Source of the DNA: CAZVWH01 sp964631175
GTDB lineage: Bacteria; Planctomycetota; Phycisphaerae; Sedimentisphaerales; Anaerobacaceae
DNA: 64,000 nt
Assembly: GCA_964631175.1 (NCBI GenBank)
Contig: CAZVWH010000001.1
Span: forward strand, 35,406 to 99,405
Direction of reading: 5' to 3'
Position numbers and translations under genes: made by a program. Of the stretch, positions 33,142 to 42,736 are shown one piece after another. The number at the start of each line of letters is the position of its first letter. The first letter of the stretch is position 1. The notes beneath the pieces are model-generated. The model had not been told where the DNA came from and ran no database searches. It worked only from the letters and a program-made list of their open reading frames with translations.

Positions 33142-36012
33142 ATGTGTAAGAAATTGTGTTTTTTAATCCTTTCTGTTTTGATGCTAAGTCTGGCGTGCAC
33201 CAGTTACGGTGAAGTTGTGATAGGCAACTTTGAGCAGCAAATGGACAGATGGACATCATGCACCTGGAGTCCTCCCGGGAATCCTACTTTTGATTACGGC
33301 ACGACCGGGGTCACATTAGGCAGCTACAGTCTCAAGGCGGTGCAGCCGACCGATGGATTCAATTGGTTTTTGATAAATACCAATGTGAGTGGTAATGACT
33401 TCAGGGCTAACAACATCATCTCGATAGACATCACGCGGTTAGCTAACGAGTGGACACGTGGAACCGGAGACCATGGGTGCAACCTCGACTTGCGTTTCCA
33501 AGACACCTCTAACTATAACTTGGTGGGCTTAGGCAACAGTGGTGATTGGGATAGTAATGACCTCAACGCTAACGATACGATGACAGCTACCTGGGACTAC
33601 ACTGTATATAAAGATCAACCTGACGTGCTGTCCCCTGACGCTACGTCGGTACAGATTGTAATCGCCACCAATACCAATGGTTACACCGGCAACGGGACCT
33701 GGTACATTGACAATATAAAACTACTGGCCAGCCGTCACGAGCAACCGCGAAACGGTGCGTGGGGTATGGAGCTTAATCCCACCCTTAAGTGGGATGAAGC
33801 ATCACCGTCTGACACATTCGATGTATATGTCGGCACCGATTTTAACAATGTGAACGACGCCGACAGAACAGACCAAACGGGCTTGCTGTTTTATAGCGAG
33901 AACCAGGATCCTAACAACTATCCTTTAAGCGGAACCACTAATGGTACGACTTATTACTGGCGGATCGATGATGTTGTTGACGGCACCCCCGTGAAAGGTA
34001 CTGTCTGGCACTTTACGACTTTTCTTCTGGGCGCAAAAAGCACTGTTATCGGCGACTGGGAACAGCAGATGGACGGATGGGTTGACGCAGAGCCCGATGA
34101 CGCCAATATGGTGTTAGGCTACAGTACTGTCGGGGCCACGTTGAACAACTACAGCCTCACGGTGGAAGCTCCGATAGAATGGTATGAGACTGTGCAAATC
34201 CCGATTAACGAAACTGGTTTTACTCACCAACTTATGGCTAACAACCGATTCTCATTGGACGTGACATGGGATACTACCATGTTTGGAGGGGATATCGAAA
34301 GTATTGTTATCGATGGCGACGGGATTGGAGGGTTGCAGTTAGCACCTATAAGTGAAACGATTATTGGTTCTGCTGGTGGCTTGGATACGACGACGTTTAC
34401 ATGGGACTACTCTGCTGTTGATTTTAGTTTGCTTCCTGCTGAACCTGAGAACCTGACGTTGAGTATCGCCACAATGGCAGATGACAGAGGTCTTTATCAC
34501 TTCGACAATGCGCGATTGTACAGCTCGAAAGTTGCCTCTCTCCCAATGCCGGGCGACAATGAGGCAGAAGCACAGAGGGAACCGACACTTAGCTGGAGTC
34601 CTGGGGAAGGTGCCGGCACACACGACGTATATTTCGGCACCGATTATGACAAAGTAAACGACGCCAGCAAAGCAGACCACCCTGACTTGCTATTTTACGG
34701 TGAGGACCGGGACTACGACGCTAACAATATTGATATCACAGGTGAGCTCGGATATCCTTTGTCATTTGGCACAACCTACTACTGGAGGATTGACGAGGTC
34801 AATGAAACCGTCTGGAAAGGTACTGTCTGGAGCTTTACGGTAGGCTGGTATCTTGTTATGGACGATTTCGAGGACTACAATGACTATGAGCTTAACAGGA
34901 TATTCGATGTGTGGTCAGACTACGCCGTGAATAATACTGGTATGACTGTGGGATATCTTGATCCTCCGTTTGCCGAGAAGAGCATAGTTCACGGTGGTTC
35001 TCAAGCAATGTACATGACTTACGACAACGATGGTACTGTAAACGAGGACACCAATTTCGAACAGAGCGGGACATTGCTTTACTCAGAAGCCGAGCGCCAG
35101 TGGGCGGACCCGCAGGACTGGACCGCAAATGAAGCTGAGTCCTTAACGCTGTGGTTCAGAGGCTATCGAGAACCTGTTGGTAGCTTCGCAGAAGGCCCGC
35201 CAATCACGATGACTGCTGCCGGTATGGACATCTGGGATACGGCTGACGAGTTCCACTTCGCCTATAAGCAGCTCTCCGGTCTTGGGAGCATAACAGCTAA
35301 GATCCTCAGCGTTAGTAATACCGACCCATGGGCCAAAGCAGGTGTAATGATTCGCCAGTCACTTGAGCCCAGCTCTCCACATGCTTCAGTAGTCATCACG
35401 CCTGAGAGTGGAGTTTCCTTCCAACGCCGAGCTGCTGTGAGTGCCGTTAGCGAGCAAACTCAGCAAACCGATATCACCGCTCCACAATGGGTCAGATTAA
35501 TCCGCGCCGGCAACTCCTTTATAGGGCAGTATTCAGCTAACGGAGCTACATGGACAACACTGGGTACTGTGAATATGCCTATGCTTTCGGAGGTCTATGC
35601 AGGCTTATGTCTGACCGGCCATAACGTTAATGCAACGTGCACAGCTGAACTCTCTAATGTTGCCATATCCGGCACGGTTACAGGCGGCTGGCAGTCGCAG
35701 GACATTGGTATAGAAAGTAACATTGCCGAGCCGATGTATGTAGTTCTGGCTGATAGCGCCGGTAATAGTATTGTGGTCACACACCCGGATCCAGGCGTAT
35801 CGGCTACACCAAGCTGGACGGAGTGGAATATCCCCTTTGCTGATTTTACCAACGTGAATATGCAGGCTGTCAAGCGTATGGTCATAGGCGTCGGCGATCA
35901 GTCAAATACGCTGCAACCCGGTGGTGCAGGTACAATGTTCATTGATGATATCAGGCTGTATCTTCCGACACCTGAACCTGAACAAGAGCCGGATGAAGGT
36001 GGAGACGGTTGA
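33142..36012 (+). CDS. giant secreted modular protein 1 (beta-sandwich / Fn3-like)
   Basis: 956 residues with GAAGGAGGATTATT before the ATG. Signal peptide LCFLILSVLMLSLACTSYGE. Order: beta-sandwich (~25-195, VVIGNFEQQMDRW to WYIDNIKLLAS); Fn3-like TYYWRIDDV (~200-295); second sandwich (~298-465); Fn3-like TYYWRIDEVN (~470-570). The final block (~573-940) starts MDDFEDYNDYELNRIFDVWS and ends FIDDIRLYLPTP. This block, shared by all five cluster proteins, contains an inserted domain GSITAKILSVSNTDPWAKAG. The tail PEPEQEPDEGGDG is acidic. Probably carbohydrate-binding and extracellular. Confidence 0.85.
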   Translation: MCKKLCFLILSVLMLSLACTSYGEVVIGNFEQQMDRWTSCTWSPPGNPTFDYGTTGVTLGSYSLKAVQPTDGFNWFLINTNVSGNDFRANNIISIDITRLANEWTRGTGDHGCNLDLRFQDTSNYNLVGLGNSGDWDSNDLNANDTMTATWDYTVYKDQPDVLSPDATSVQIVIATNTNGYTGNGTWYIDNIKLLASRHEQPRNGAWGMELNPTLKWDEASPSDTFDVYVGTDFNNVNDADRTDQTGLLFYSENQDPNNYPLSGTTNGTTYYWRIDDVVDGTPVKGTVWHFTTFLLGAKSTVIGDWEQQMDGWVDAEPDDANMVLGYSTVGATLNNYSLTVEAPIEWYETVQIPINETGFTHQLMANNRFSLDVTWDTTMFGGDIESIVIDGDGIGGLQLAPISETIIGSAGGLDTTTFTWDYSAVDFSLLPAEPENLTLSIATMADDRGLYHFDNARLYSSKVASLPMPGDNEAEAQREPTLSWSPGEGAGTHDVYFGTDYDKVNDASKADHPDLLFYGEDRDYDANNIDITGELGYPLSFGTTYYWRIDEVNETVWKGTVWSFTVGWYLVMDDFEDYNDYELNRIFDVWSDYAVNNTGMTVGYLDPPFAEKSIVHGGSQAMYMTYDNDGTVNEDTNFEQSGTLLYSEAERQWADPQDWTANEAESLTLWFRGYREPVGSFAEGPPITMTAAGMDIWDTADEFHFAYKQLSGLGSITAKILSVSNTDPWAKAGVMIRQSLEPSSPHASVVITPESGVSFQRRAAVSAVSEQTQQTDITAPQWVRLIRAGNSFIGQYSANGATWTTLGTVNMPMLSEVYAGLCLTGHNVNATCTAELSNVAISGTVTGGWQSQDIGIESNIAEPMYVVLADSAGNSIVVTHPDPGVSATPSWTEWNIPFADFTNVNMQAVKRMVIGVGDQSNTLQPGGAGTMFIDDIRLYLPTPEPEQEPDEGGDG

Positions 36013-36198
36013 TCCTGGCAATGAGGGTCTGGTACAATGCATGTGAGAATAATACTGAGGATACCTCTGGCAACAGTACAGTGGTCGCACATCCGGACAT
36101 GGGTGCAGCAACCACAGACATCTGGAACCAGTGGAATATTCCCTCGGCAGATTTTGTTAACATGGCGGTCCCACGGGCAAAGCCCGTGGGACCGCCAT
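36009..36198 (+). pseudogene. relic of the shared C-terminal domain, interrupted by a palindrome
   Basis: Encodes RVWYNACENN..., then STVVAHPDMGAATTDIWNQW and NIPSADFVNMAV. This matches the VVTHPDP...TWTPWNIPFADF.NVNMQA stretch of the cluster proteins. It is cut exactly where a 37-bp palindrome (36162-36198; arms ATGGCGGTCCCACGGGC, loop AAA) begins. An identical copy lies at 42053-42242. Confidence 0.75.
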
Positions 36199-36332
36199 TT
36201 GCATTCATCATCCGACGCCACAGTTCGGCTATGGAAAGCAGCTTCCACGGCTAAAACCCCTGGTTTTCTGCGAAAGATGTTAGATTAAAGTACTGTTATT
36301 TGTTAGTGTAGCTTTTTTGAAGGAGGAATATT

Positions 36333-38576
36333 ATGTGTAGAAAGTCGAAGTTCCACTATGGGGGGCAAAGATCCGGTCCGGCATACAGACGGAACGGATT
36401 GATTTATATGATTTCCTTTGTATTGGTGCTGGGCCTCGCTGGAGCAAGCGCAGCGGAAGAAATTGACCCCTCACTTGTCGGCTGGTGGAAGCTCAATGAG
36501 GATTTTGGCTCCACCGCTATTGATTGGTCCGGTCATGACAATCATGGCAGCCTCGTGGGTGACCCGCAATGGGTGTCCGGGTACATAGGCGGCACACTGG
36601 ATTTTGACGGTGATGGCGACTACATCGACTGCGGATATGATCCGATCTTTGATATCACCGACGAGATTACGCTCGCTGCATGGGTAAATATTAGGTCGAT
36701 CTCCGTTCAGTGGATGGCTATCGTCGCTAAGGGTGAATACGCTTGGAGACTTAGTAACGATGATAGCGACCCGAGGTTTCACTTTGGTATCACTATCTGG
36801 TCGGACGATAATCCTTCAGTCAATGGAAGCACTGCGGTCGGCTACGACGAATGGCATCACGTCGCCGGAATGTATGATGGTTCAAACATCAACTTATATT
36901 TGGACGGAGTGCTTGACGTGAACATTTCCAATGATACTGGCATAGGTACCAATACCGAAAACCTACTTATTGGCGAAAACCCAGAAGCAGCAGAACGCTA
37001 CTGGGATGGCTTCATCGACGATGTCCGGGTTTACAATGTAGCACTGACGGAAGATGAGATAGCGGCAGTGATGTCATATATGGGAGATGACCCCTCACTT
37101 GCCTGGGGAGCGAATCCGATTAACGGTCAAACAGATGTACTACAGGATGTGGTTCTTAGATGGAAAGCCGGAATCTATACCGAGACGCATAATGTGTACT
37201 TAGGAACAGTTTTCGATGATGTCAACGAGGCGAGTACAGACGATACGCGGGGTGTTCTTCTCAGCCAAAACCTGGCCGAATCCACTTTTGACCCTCCCGT
37301 CTATCTGGATTTTGATCAGACCTACTACTGGCGGATCGATGAGGTTAATGACACAGAGCCAAATAGTCCCTGGAAAGGTAACATCTGGAGTTTTACAGTT
37401 GCCAACTTCACTACAGTGGACGACTTTGAAGACTATAATGACGCTACTAACAGGATATACGATACGTGGGCGGACTATGTCGTGAATAACACCGGCATGA
37501 CTGTGGGTCACTTTAATCCTCCGTATGCCGAGCAAACTATAGTTCACACCGGCTTTCAAGCCATGTACATGCGTTACGACAACGATGGTACCGTCAACGA
37601 GGGGACCGACTACGAACAAAGCGGAACACTGTTTTATTCTGAAGTTGAACGCCAGTGGGAGACTCCGCAGGATTGGACCGCGAACGACATTGAGTCCTTA
37701 ACGCTGTGGTTCAGAGGCTTACCTGCATCTGTTGGCAGCTTCGTCCCTGAGGGACAAGCAGAAGGGCCACCAATCACGATGACCGCTAATGGTAAGGACA
37801 TCTACGATACGGCTGACGAGTTCCACTTTGCCTATAAACGGTTTTCTGGTGCTGGTAGCATAACAGCCAAGGTTCTCAGCGTTAGCAATACACACCTATG
37901 GGCCAAGGCGGGTGTAATGATTCGCCAGTCGCTTGAGCCCGGCTCTCTGCATGCTGCGATGGTAGTCACGCCTGGCAGTGGAGTTTCCTTCCAACGCCGA
38001 ACAGCCGTGAACGGCGGCAGCGAAGAAACTCAACAAGAAGATATCACAGCGCCACATTGGGTCAGATTAATCCGCGCCGGCAACACCCTAATCGGACAGC
38101 ATTCTGATAACGGAGCTACCTGGACAACACTGGGTACTGTGAATATACCTATGCTTCTGGAAGTTTATGCAGGCTTATGCCTGACCAGCCATAACGTTGA
38201 TGAAACGTGCACAGCCGAATTCTCTGATGTTACCATATCCGGCATGGTTACAGGCGACTGGCTGTCACAGGACATCGGTATAGAGAGTAACATTGCCGAG
38301 CCGATGTATGTAGCTCTGGCCGATAGTGCCGGTAATAGTGCATTGGTCAACTACCCAGACCCGGCTGCATCTCTCATAGGAAGCTGGACGGAGTGGAATA
38401 TCCCCTTTGCTGATTTTACCGACGTGAATATACAGGCTATCAAGCGCTTGGCCATAGGTATCGGCGATCAGTCAAATATGCTGCAACCCGGTGGTGCAGG
38501 TACAATGTTCATTGACGATATCAGGCTGTATCTTCCAACACCCGAACCGGAACCAGAGCCAAGTGGAGCCAATTGA
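36333..38576 (+). CDS. giant secreted modular protein 2 (LamG-Fn3)
   Basis: 747 residues after GAAGGAGGAATATT. A long basic N-region precedes the hydrophobic signal (LIYMISFVLVLGLAGASAAE). LamG domain at ~47-245 (SLVGWWKLNEDFGSTAIDWS ... DDVRVYNVALTEDEI); Fn3-like module ~250-350 (YYWRIDEVNDTEPNSPW); the shared C-terminal block ~355-735 with the nested GSITAKVLSV domain; tail PEPEPEPSGAN. The first ~360 bp of the gene are essentially identical to those of protein 4 (42377). Likely a surface or secreted glycan-binding protein, cotranscribed with protein 3, 21 bp downstream. Confidence 0.85.
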   Translation: MCRKSKFHYGGQRSGPAYRRNGLIYMISFVLVLGLAGASAAEEIDPSLVGWWKLNEDFGSTAIDWSGHDNHGSLVGDPQWVSGYIGGTLDFDGDGDYIDCGYDPIFDITDEITLAAWVNIRSISVQWMAIVAKGEYAWRLSNDDSDPRFHFGITIWSDDNPSVNGSTAVGYDEWHHVAGMYDGSNINLYLDGVLDVNISNDTGIGTNTENLLIGENPEAAERYWDGFIDDVRVYNVALTEDEIAAVMSYMGDDPSLAWGANPINGQTDVLQDVVLRWKAGIYTETHNVYLGTVFDDVNEASTDDTRGVLLSQNLAESTFDPPVYLDFDQTYYWRIDEVNDTEPNSPWKGNIWSFTVANFTTVDDFEDYNDATNRIYDTWADYVVNNTGMTVGHFNPPYAEQTIVHTGFQAMYMRYDNDGTVNEGTDYEQSGTLFYSEVERQWETPQDWTANDIESLTLWFRGLPASVGSFVPEGQAEGPPITMTANGKDIYDTADEFHFAYKRFSGAGSITAKVLSVSNTHLWAKAGVMIRQSLEPGSLHAAMVVTPGSGVSFQRRTAVNGGSEETQQEDITAPHWVRLIRAGNTLIGQHSDNGATWTTLGTVNIPMLLEVYAGLCLTSHNVDETCTAEFSDVTISGMVTGDWLSQDIGIESNIAEPMYVALADSAGNSALVNYPDPAASLIGSWTEWNIPFADFTDVNIQAIKRLAIGIGDQSNMLQPGGAGTMFIDDIRLYLPTPEPEPEPSGAN

Positions 38577-38597
38577 TTTTTTTGAAGGAGGAATATT

Positions 38598-41500
38598 ATG
38601 TGCAAGAAATTGATTTATCTGATGTTGTGTGTCTTAGTTCTTGGGGTGACCGGCTCAGCTTCAGCCGAACTGATTGCGCACTGGCCCTTTGACGAGGGCT
38701 CAGGAACCACGTTGAATGATGTCGTCGGCGGCAATAACGGCACCTTGCAGGGAGATCCCACGTGGATTGTCGGCCCGGTCAATGGTGCCCTTGACTTTGA
38801 CGGCAATGAAGACCTTGTGACTATCCCAAATAGCTCGGCACTGCAATTGCGTAGTACTGGGCAATATACGGTGGCGGTCTGGGTGAATGTCGTGAACCCG
38901 GACGGCGGACTCATTTTATTCAGTGGCGAGGGGTGTGTTGCATGGGCAAACTGGTACCTGGGTGTGACGGAAGGTGAGCCCGATGCCCGTAATCTTGGTG
39001 GTCCCCCAAAGCAGGAGGGCAGCTTGGTCTTCGGTGTCCGCACGGTAAATTGGGGTACTGTTGCTGGCTATGTCGCAGCTCCATTCGTACCCGAAACGTG
39101 GATGCATGTGGCTGCCACGTATGACGGTGTCACACTGAGAATATACATAGATGGTCAAGAAGTAGACAGCGCCGAGGAAGTCCCTCTGCCGCGTGACAAC
39201 ACCAATATGCCCTTAAATATCGCCGGCGATAACGGCTGTAGCGCTATCGGACGCAACTGGTTCACGGGCAAGATTGACGACTTGCGGATTTATGACGTGG
39301 CGTTATGGGAGGACGAAATACAAGATATAATGACGCCTGCCAGTGCCTGGAAACCGAATCCGGCTGATAATGGCTCTGTGGCAGGTATTGACCCTATTCT
39401 GAGCTGGAATCCCGGAAAGCAGGCCGTAACCCATAATGTCTATCTGGGAACAACAATGGAGGACGTCAGTGCAGCCACCGCCGATAATCATCCGAATGTC
39501 GAGGTCAGCCTGGGTCAGAGCGAAAACACGTACAGCCCAGCCGAGTCCCTGGTGTACGGACAAACCTATTACTGGCGAGTGGATGAGGCCAATGATGTTC
39601 AAGTTTGGCGGGGTGATGTCTGGAGCTTCCTGGTTCAGCCATTGACTGCCTATATGCCGACGCCAGCGAACGGAGCCAAATACCTGGATCCTGATATCGT
39701 TCTTTCCTGGAGCCCGGGCTTGGGGGCAGAGTCACATGATGTGTACTTAGGTACCGACCCGAATAATCTGACACTGGAATCGACAGCTCAAACAACAACC
39801 ACGTACGAGCCGGAGACATTGAATTATGACACGACTTATTACTGGCGTATCGATGAGTTTGATGGTTCGGACACGCATGTGGGTGATGTCTGGAGTTTCT
39901 CAATCCTGCCGGATATACCTATCAGAGATCCCAGCCTTGTGGGTTGGTGGAAGCTTGATGAGGGCTTGGGTACTCGGGCCGTGGACTGGTCCGGCTATAA
40001 TAGACATGGCACCATCTACGGCGGTCCAATCTGGGTGGACGGTTATGATGGCGGCGCGCTCGAGTTCGACGGCATAAACAACTACGTAGATTTGCCGATT
40101 GACTCGCTTATCCCCTCTCTAACCAGTTGCACCATCACAACGTGGGTCGATTTCTCCAACACAGGTGGTCCTTGGCAGCGCATATTCGGCTTTTTCAACC
40201 CCAACGGATTCACTTCTTACATGACCCTGACACCGCGCTCTGGAGATAGCGGACCCATGACTTTTGCTATCGTAACCGATTTCGCTAGCCCGTACCCGGG
40301 TAATGAGACGGATCAATTAATTGCCCCTTCAACACTTGTAAGCGGCTGGCATCATGTAGCTGTTGCGATAGATGGACAGAGCGACCCTCACTCTATGCAG
40401 CTTTACCTTGACGGTACGGTTGTTGCAGAAGATATAACGGAAACCCTACCGGCAGACCTCAACGACATCACAAGCAACATGCTTGGCCATACGGTGCACG
40501 GCCTTGAAGCATACTTTACCGGGCTATTGGATGATTTCCGCATCTACAATTATGCAATGACACAGGATGAGATTACGGATGTGATGCGAATTGACACGCT
40601 GCGTGCCTGGAATCCGATTCCATCCAATGGAGCATTAACAGATGTAGAAAATGTGTTGCCTCTTAGCTGGTCGCCCGGAGATGAGGCTGTACAGCACGAT
40701 GTGTACTTAGGTACAAATGCACTGGCTGTAGAAAGTGCTGATGCATCTGATACCACAGGCATATATCGAGGCCAGCAGGATGCCAACAGTTACATGCCAC
40801 CTGAAGGTGTAGAACCTAACCAGGTTTACTACTGGCGTATCGATGAGATCAATACCGATGCGATGGTAAACAAAGGTAAAATCTGGGCCTTTACAGTACT
40901 GCCATATCTTATTGTGGATGACTTTGAAAGCTATGACGATGTCGATAATAGAATATACAATACCTGGGCAGATTACTACGTGAATAATACCGGTATGACT
41001 GTAGGGCACATTGAGCCTTCGTTTGCTGAGCTTGGTATTGTTCACAGCGGCTCACAATCAATGTATATGCACTACGACAATGATGGCACTGTAAATGAGG
41101 GCACTAGCTATGAACAGAGCGGAACACTCACTTTTTCTGAAGCAGAGCGAACGTGGGCAGATGCACAGGATTGGACCAGAAGAGATGTTGAGTCCTTAAC
41201 ACTGTGGTTCAGAGGCGTACCAGCATCTGTCGGCAGCTTTACAGAAGGGCCACCGATTACGATGACCGCTGGTGGTGCAGATATCTGGGATCTGGCTGAC
41301 GAATTCCACTTTGCTTATAAGCAGTTATCCGGCGAAGGCAGCATAACAGCGAGAGTAGTCAGCATCAGTAACACTAACGTCTGGGCCAAGGCGGGAGTTA
41401 TGATCCGCGAGGGACTTTCGCCAGGTTCTGTACATGTTATGATAGTTGTCACTCCGGGTAGTGGAGTTTCCTTCCAGCGCCGTATTACCATGGACGCTGG

Positions 41501-42056
41501 TTCAGAGGAAACTACACAAGCAGATATCACCGCTCCACAATGGGTCAGACTTAGCCGCAGTGGTAACACATTTACCGGCGAGTATTCTGCTAACGGCTCT
41601 AACTGGACAACGCTGGGCTCCATTGATATAGCTATGCTTCCTGATACCTACATAGGCTTATGCCTGACCAGCCACAACGTCGATGCGACGTGCACAGCCG
41701 AATTCTCTAATGTTACCACCGACGGCACAGGCCAGTGGCAATCACAGGATATCGGCATAGAAAGCAATATTGGTGAGCAGCTTTACGTAGTATTACAGGA
41801 TAGCGCCGGCAATAGTGCGGTTGTAACTAATCCCGATCCCGCTGCAACGATTATAGACACTTGGACACCTTGGAATATTCCGTTTACAGACTTTGCTAGC
41901 GTGAATATGCAGGCTATCAAGAAGATGGCTATCGGCGTCGGCGATAGGGCCAATACACAACCTGGTGGTGCAGGTAATTTGTACATTGATGATATTGGGC
42001 TGTATCTTCCGACACCTGAACCTGAACAAGAGCCGGATGAAGGTGGAGACGGTTGA
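38598..42056 (+). CDS. giant secreted modular protein 3 (two LamG domains)
   Basis: 1152 residues. Signal LIYLMLCVLVLGVTGSASAE. LamG 1 at ~24-240 (LIAHWPFDEGSGTTLNDVVG); two Fn3-like modules (~248-345 YYWRVDEAND, ~345-435 YYWRIDEFDG); LamG 2 at ~440-660 (SLVGWWKLDEGLGTRAVDWS); a third Fn3-like module (~665-770); shared C-terminal block ~775-1140 with the nested GSITARVVSISNTNVWAKAG domain; tail PEPEQEPDEGGDG. It starts 21 bp after protein 2, with the same GAAGGAGGAATATT leader. Confidence 0.85.
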   Translation: MCKKLIYLMLCVLVLGVTGSASAELIAHWPFDEGSGTTLNDVVGGNNGTLQGDPTWIVGPVNGALDFDGNEDLVTIPNSSALQLRSTGQYTVAVWVNVVNPDGGLILFSGEGCVAWANWYLGVTEGEPDARNLGGPPKQEGSLVFGVRTVNWGTVAGYVAAPFVPETWMHVAATYDGVTLRIYIDGQEVDSAEEVPLPRDNTNMPLNIAGDNGCSAIGRNWFTGKIDDLRIYDVALWEDEIQDIMTPASAWKPNPADNGSVAGIDPILSWNPGKQAVTHNVYLGTTMEDVSAATADNHPNVEVSLGQSENTYSPAESLVYGQTYYWRVDEANDVQVWRGDVWSFLVQPLTAYMPTPANGAKYLDPDIVLSWSPGLGAESHDVYLGTDPNNLTLESTAQTTTTYEPETLNYDTTYYWRIDEFDGSDTHVGDVWSFSILPDIPIRDPSLVGWWKLDEGLGTRAVDWSGYNRHGTIYGGPIWVDGYDGGALEFDGINNYVDLPIDSLIPSLTSCTITTWVDFSNTGGPWQRIFGFFNPNGFTSYMTLTPRSGDSGPMTFAIVTDFASPYPGNETDQLIAPSTLVSGWHHVAVAIDGQSDPHSMQLYLDGTVVAEDITETLPADLNDITSNMLGHTVHGLEAYFTGLLDDFRIYNYAMTQDEITDVMRIDTLRAWNPIPSNGALTDVENVLPLSWSPGDEAVQHDVYLGTNALAVESADASDTTGIYRGQQDANSYMPPEGVEPNQVYYWRIDEINTDAMVNKGKIWAFTVLPYLIVDDFESYDDVDNRIYNTWADYYVNNTGMTVGHIEPSFAELGIVHSGSQSMYMHYDNDGTVNEGTSYEQSGTLTFSEAERTWADAQDWTRRDVESLTLWFRGVPASVGSFTEGPPITMTAGGADIWDLADEFHFAYKQLSGEGSITARVVSISNTNVWAKAGVMIREGLSPGSVHVMIVVTPGSGVSFQRRITMDAGSEETTQADITAPQWVRLSRSGNTFTGEYSANGSNWTTLGSIDIAMLPDTYIGLCLTSHNVDATCTAEFSNVTTDGTGQWQSQDIGIESNIGEQLYVVLQDSAGNSAVVTNPDPAATIIDTWTPWNIPFTDFASVNMQAIKKMAIGVGDRANTQPGGAGNLYIDDIGLYLPTPEPEQEPDEGGDG

Positions 42057-42736
42057 TCCTGGCAATGAGGGTCTGGTACAATGCATGTGAGAATAATACT
42101 GAGGATACCTCTGGCAACAGTACAGTGGTCGCACATCCGGACATGGGTGCAGCAACCACAGACATCTGGAACCAGTGGAATATTCCCTCGGCAGATTTTG
42201 TTAACATGGCGGTCCCACGGGCAAAGCCCGTGGGACCGCCATTTGCATTCATCATCCGACGCCACAGTTCGGCTATGGAAAGCAGCTTCCACGGCTAAAA
42301 CCCCTGGTTTTCTGCGAAAGATGTTAGATTAAAGTACTGTTATTTGTTAGTGTAGCTTTTTTGAAGGAGGAATATTATGTGTAGAAAGTCGAAGTTCCAC
42401 TATGGGGGGCAAAGATCCGGTCCGGCATACAGACGGAACGGATTGATTTATATGATTTCCTTTGTATTGGTGCTGGGCCTCGCTGGAGCAAGCGCAGCGG
42501 AAGAAATTGACCCCTCACTTGTCGGCTGGTGGAAGCTCAATGAGGATTTTGGCTCCACCGCTATTGATTGGTCCGGTCATGACAATCATGGCAGCCTCGT
42601 GGGTGACCCGCAATGGGTGTCCGGGTACATAGGCGGCACACTGGATTTTGACGGTGATGGCGACTACATCGACTGCGGATATGATCCGATCTTTGATATC
42701 ACCGACGAGATTACGCTCGCTGCATGGGTAAATATC
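42004..42736. repeat. ~730-bp segment near-identical to 35960-36692
   Basis: From TCTTCCGACACCTGAAC in the end of one gene, across the intergenic relic, to about codon 120 of the next gene, the two segments match at constant offset 6044 with no difference that I noticed. Beyond that, the LamG domains diverge. The pair flanks proteins 2 and 3. Confidence 0.85.
42053..42242 (+). pseudogene. second copy of the domain relic with palindrome
   Basis: Identical to 36009-36198 at offset 6044, including the 37-bp palindrome at 42206-42242. Part of the longer duplicated segment that runs into the next gene. Confidence 0.8.

Noticed and set aside
36009..36254. Plus ORFs after modular protein 1 as separate genes
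   Set aside because: The similarity covers only part of the shared C-terminal domain and continues into a palindrome; treated as a relic.
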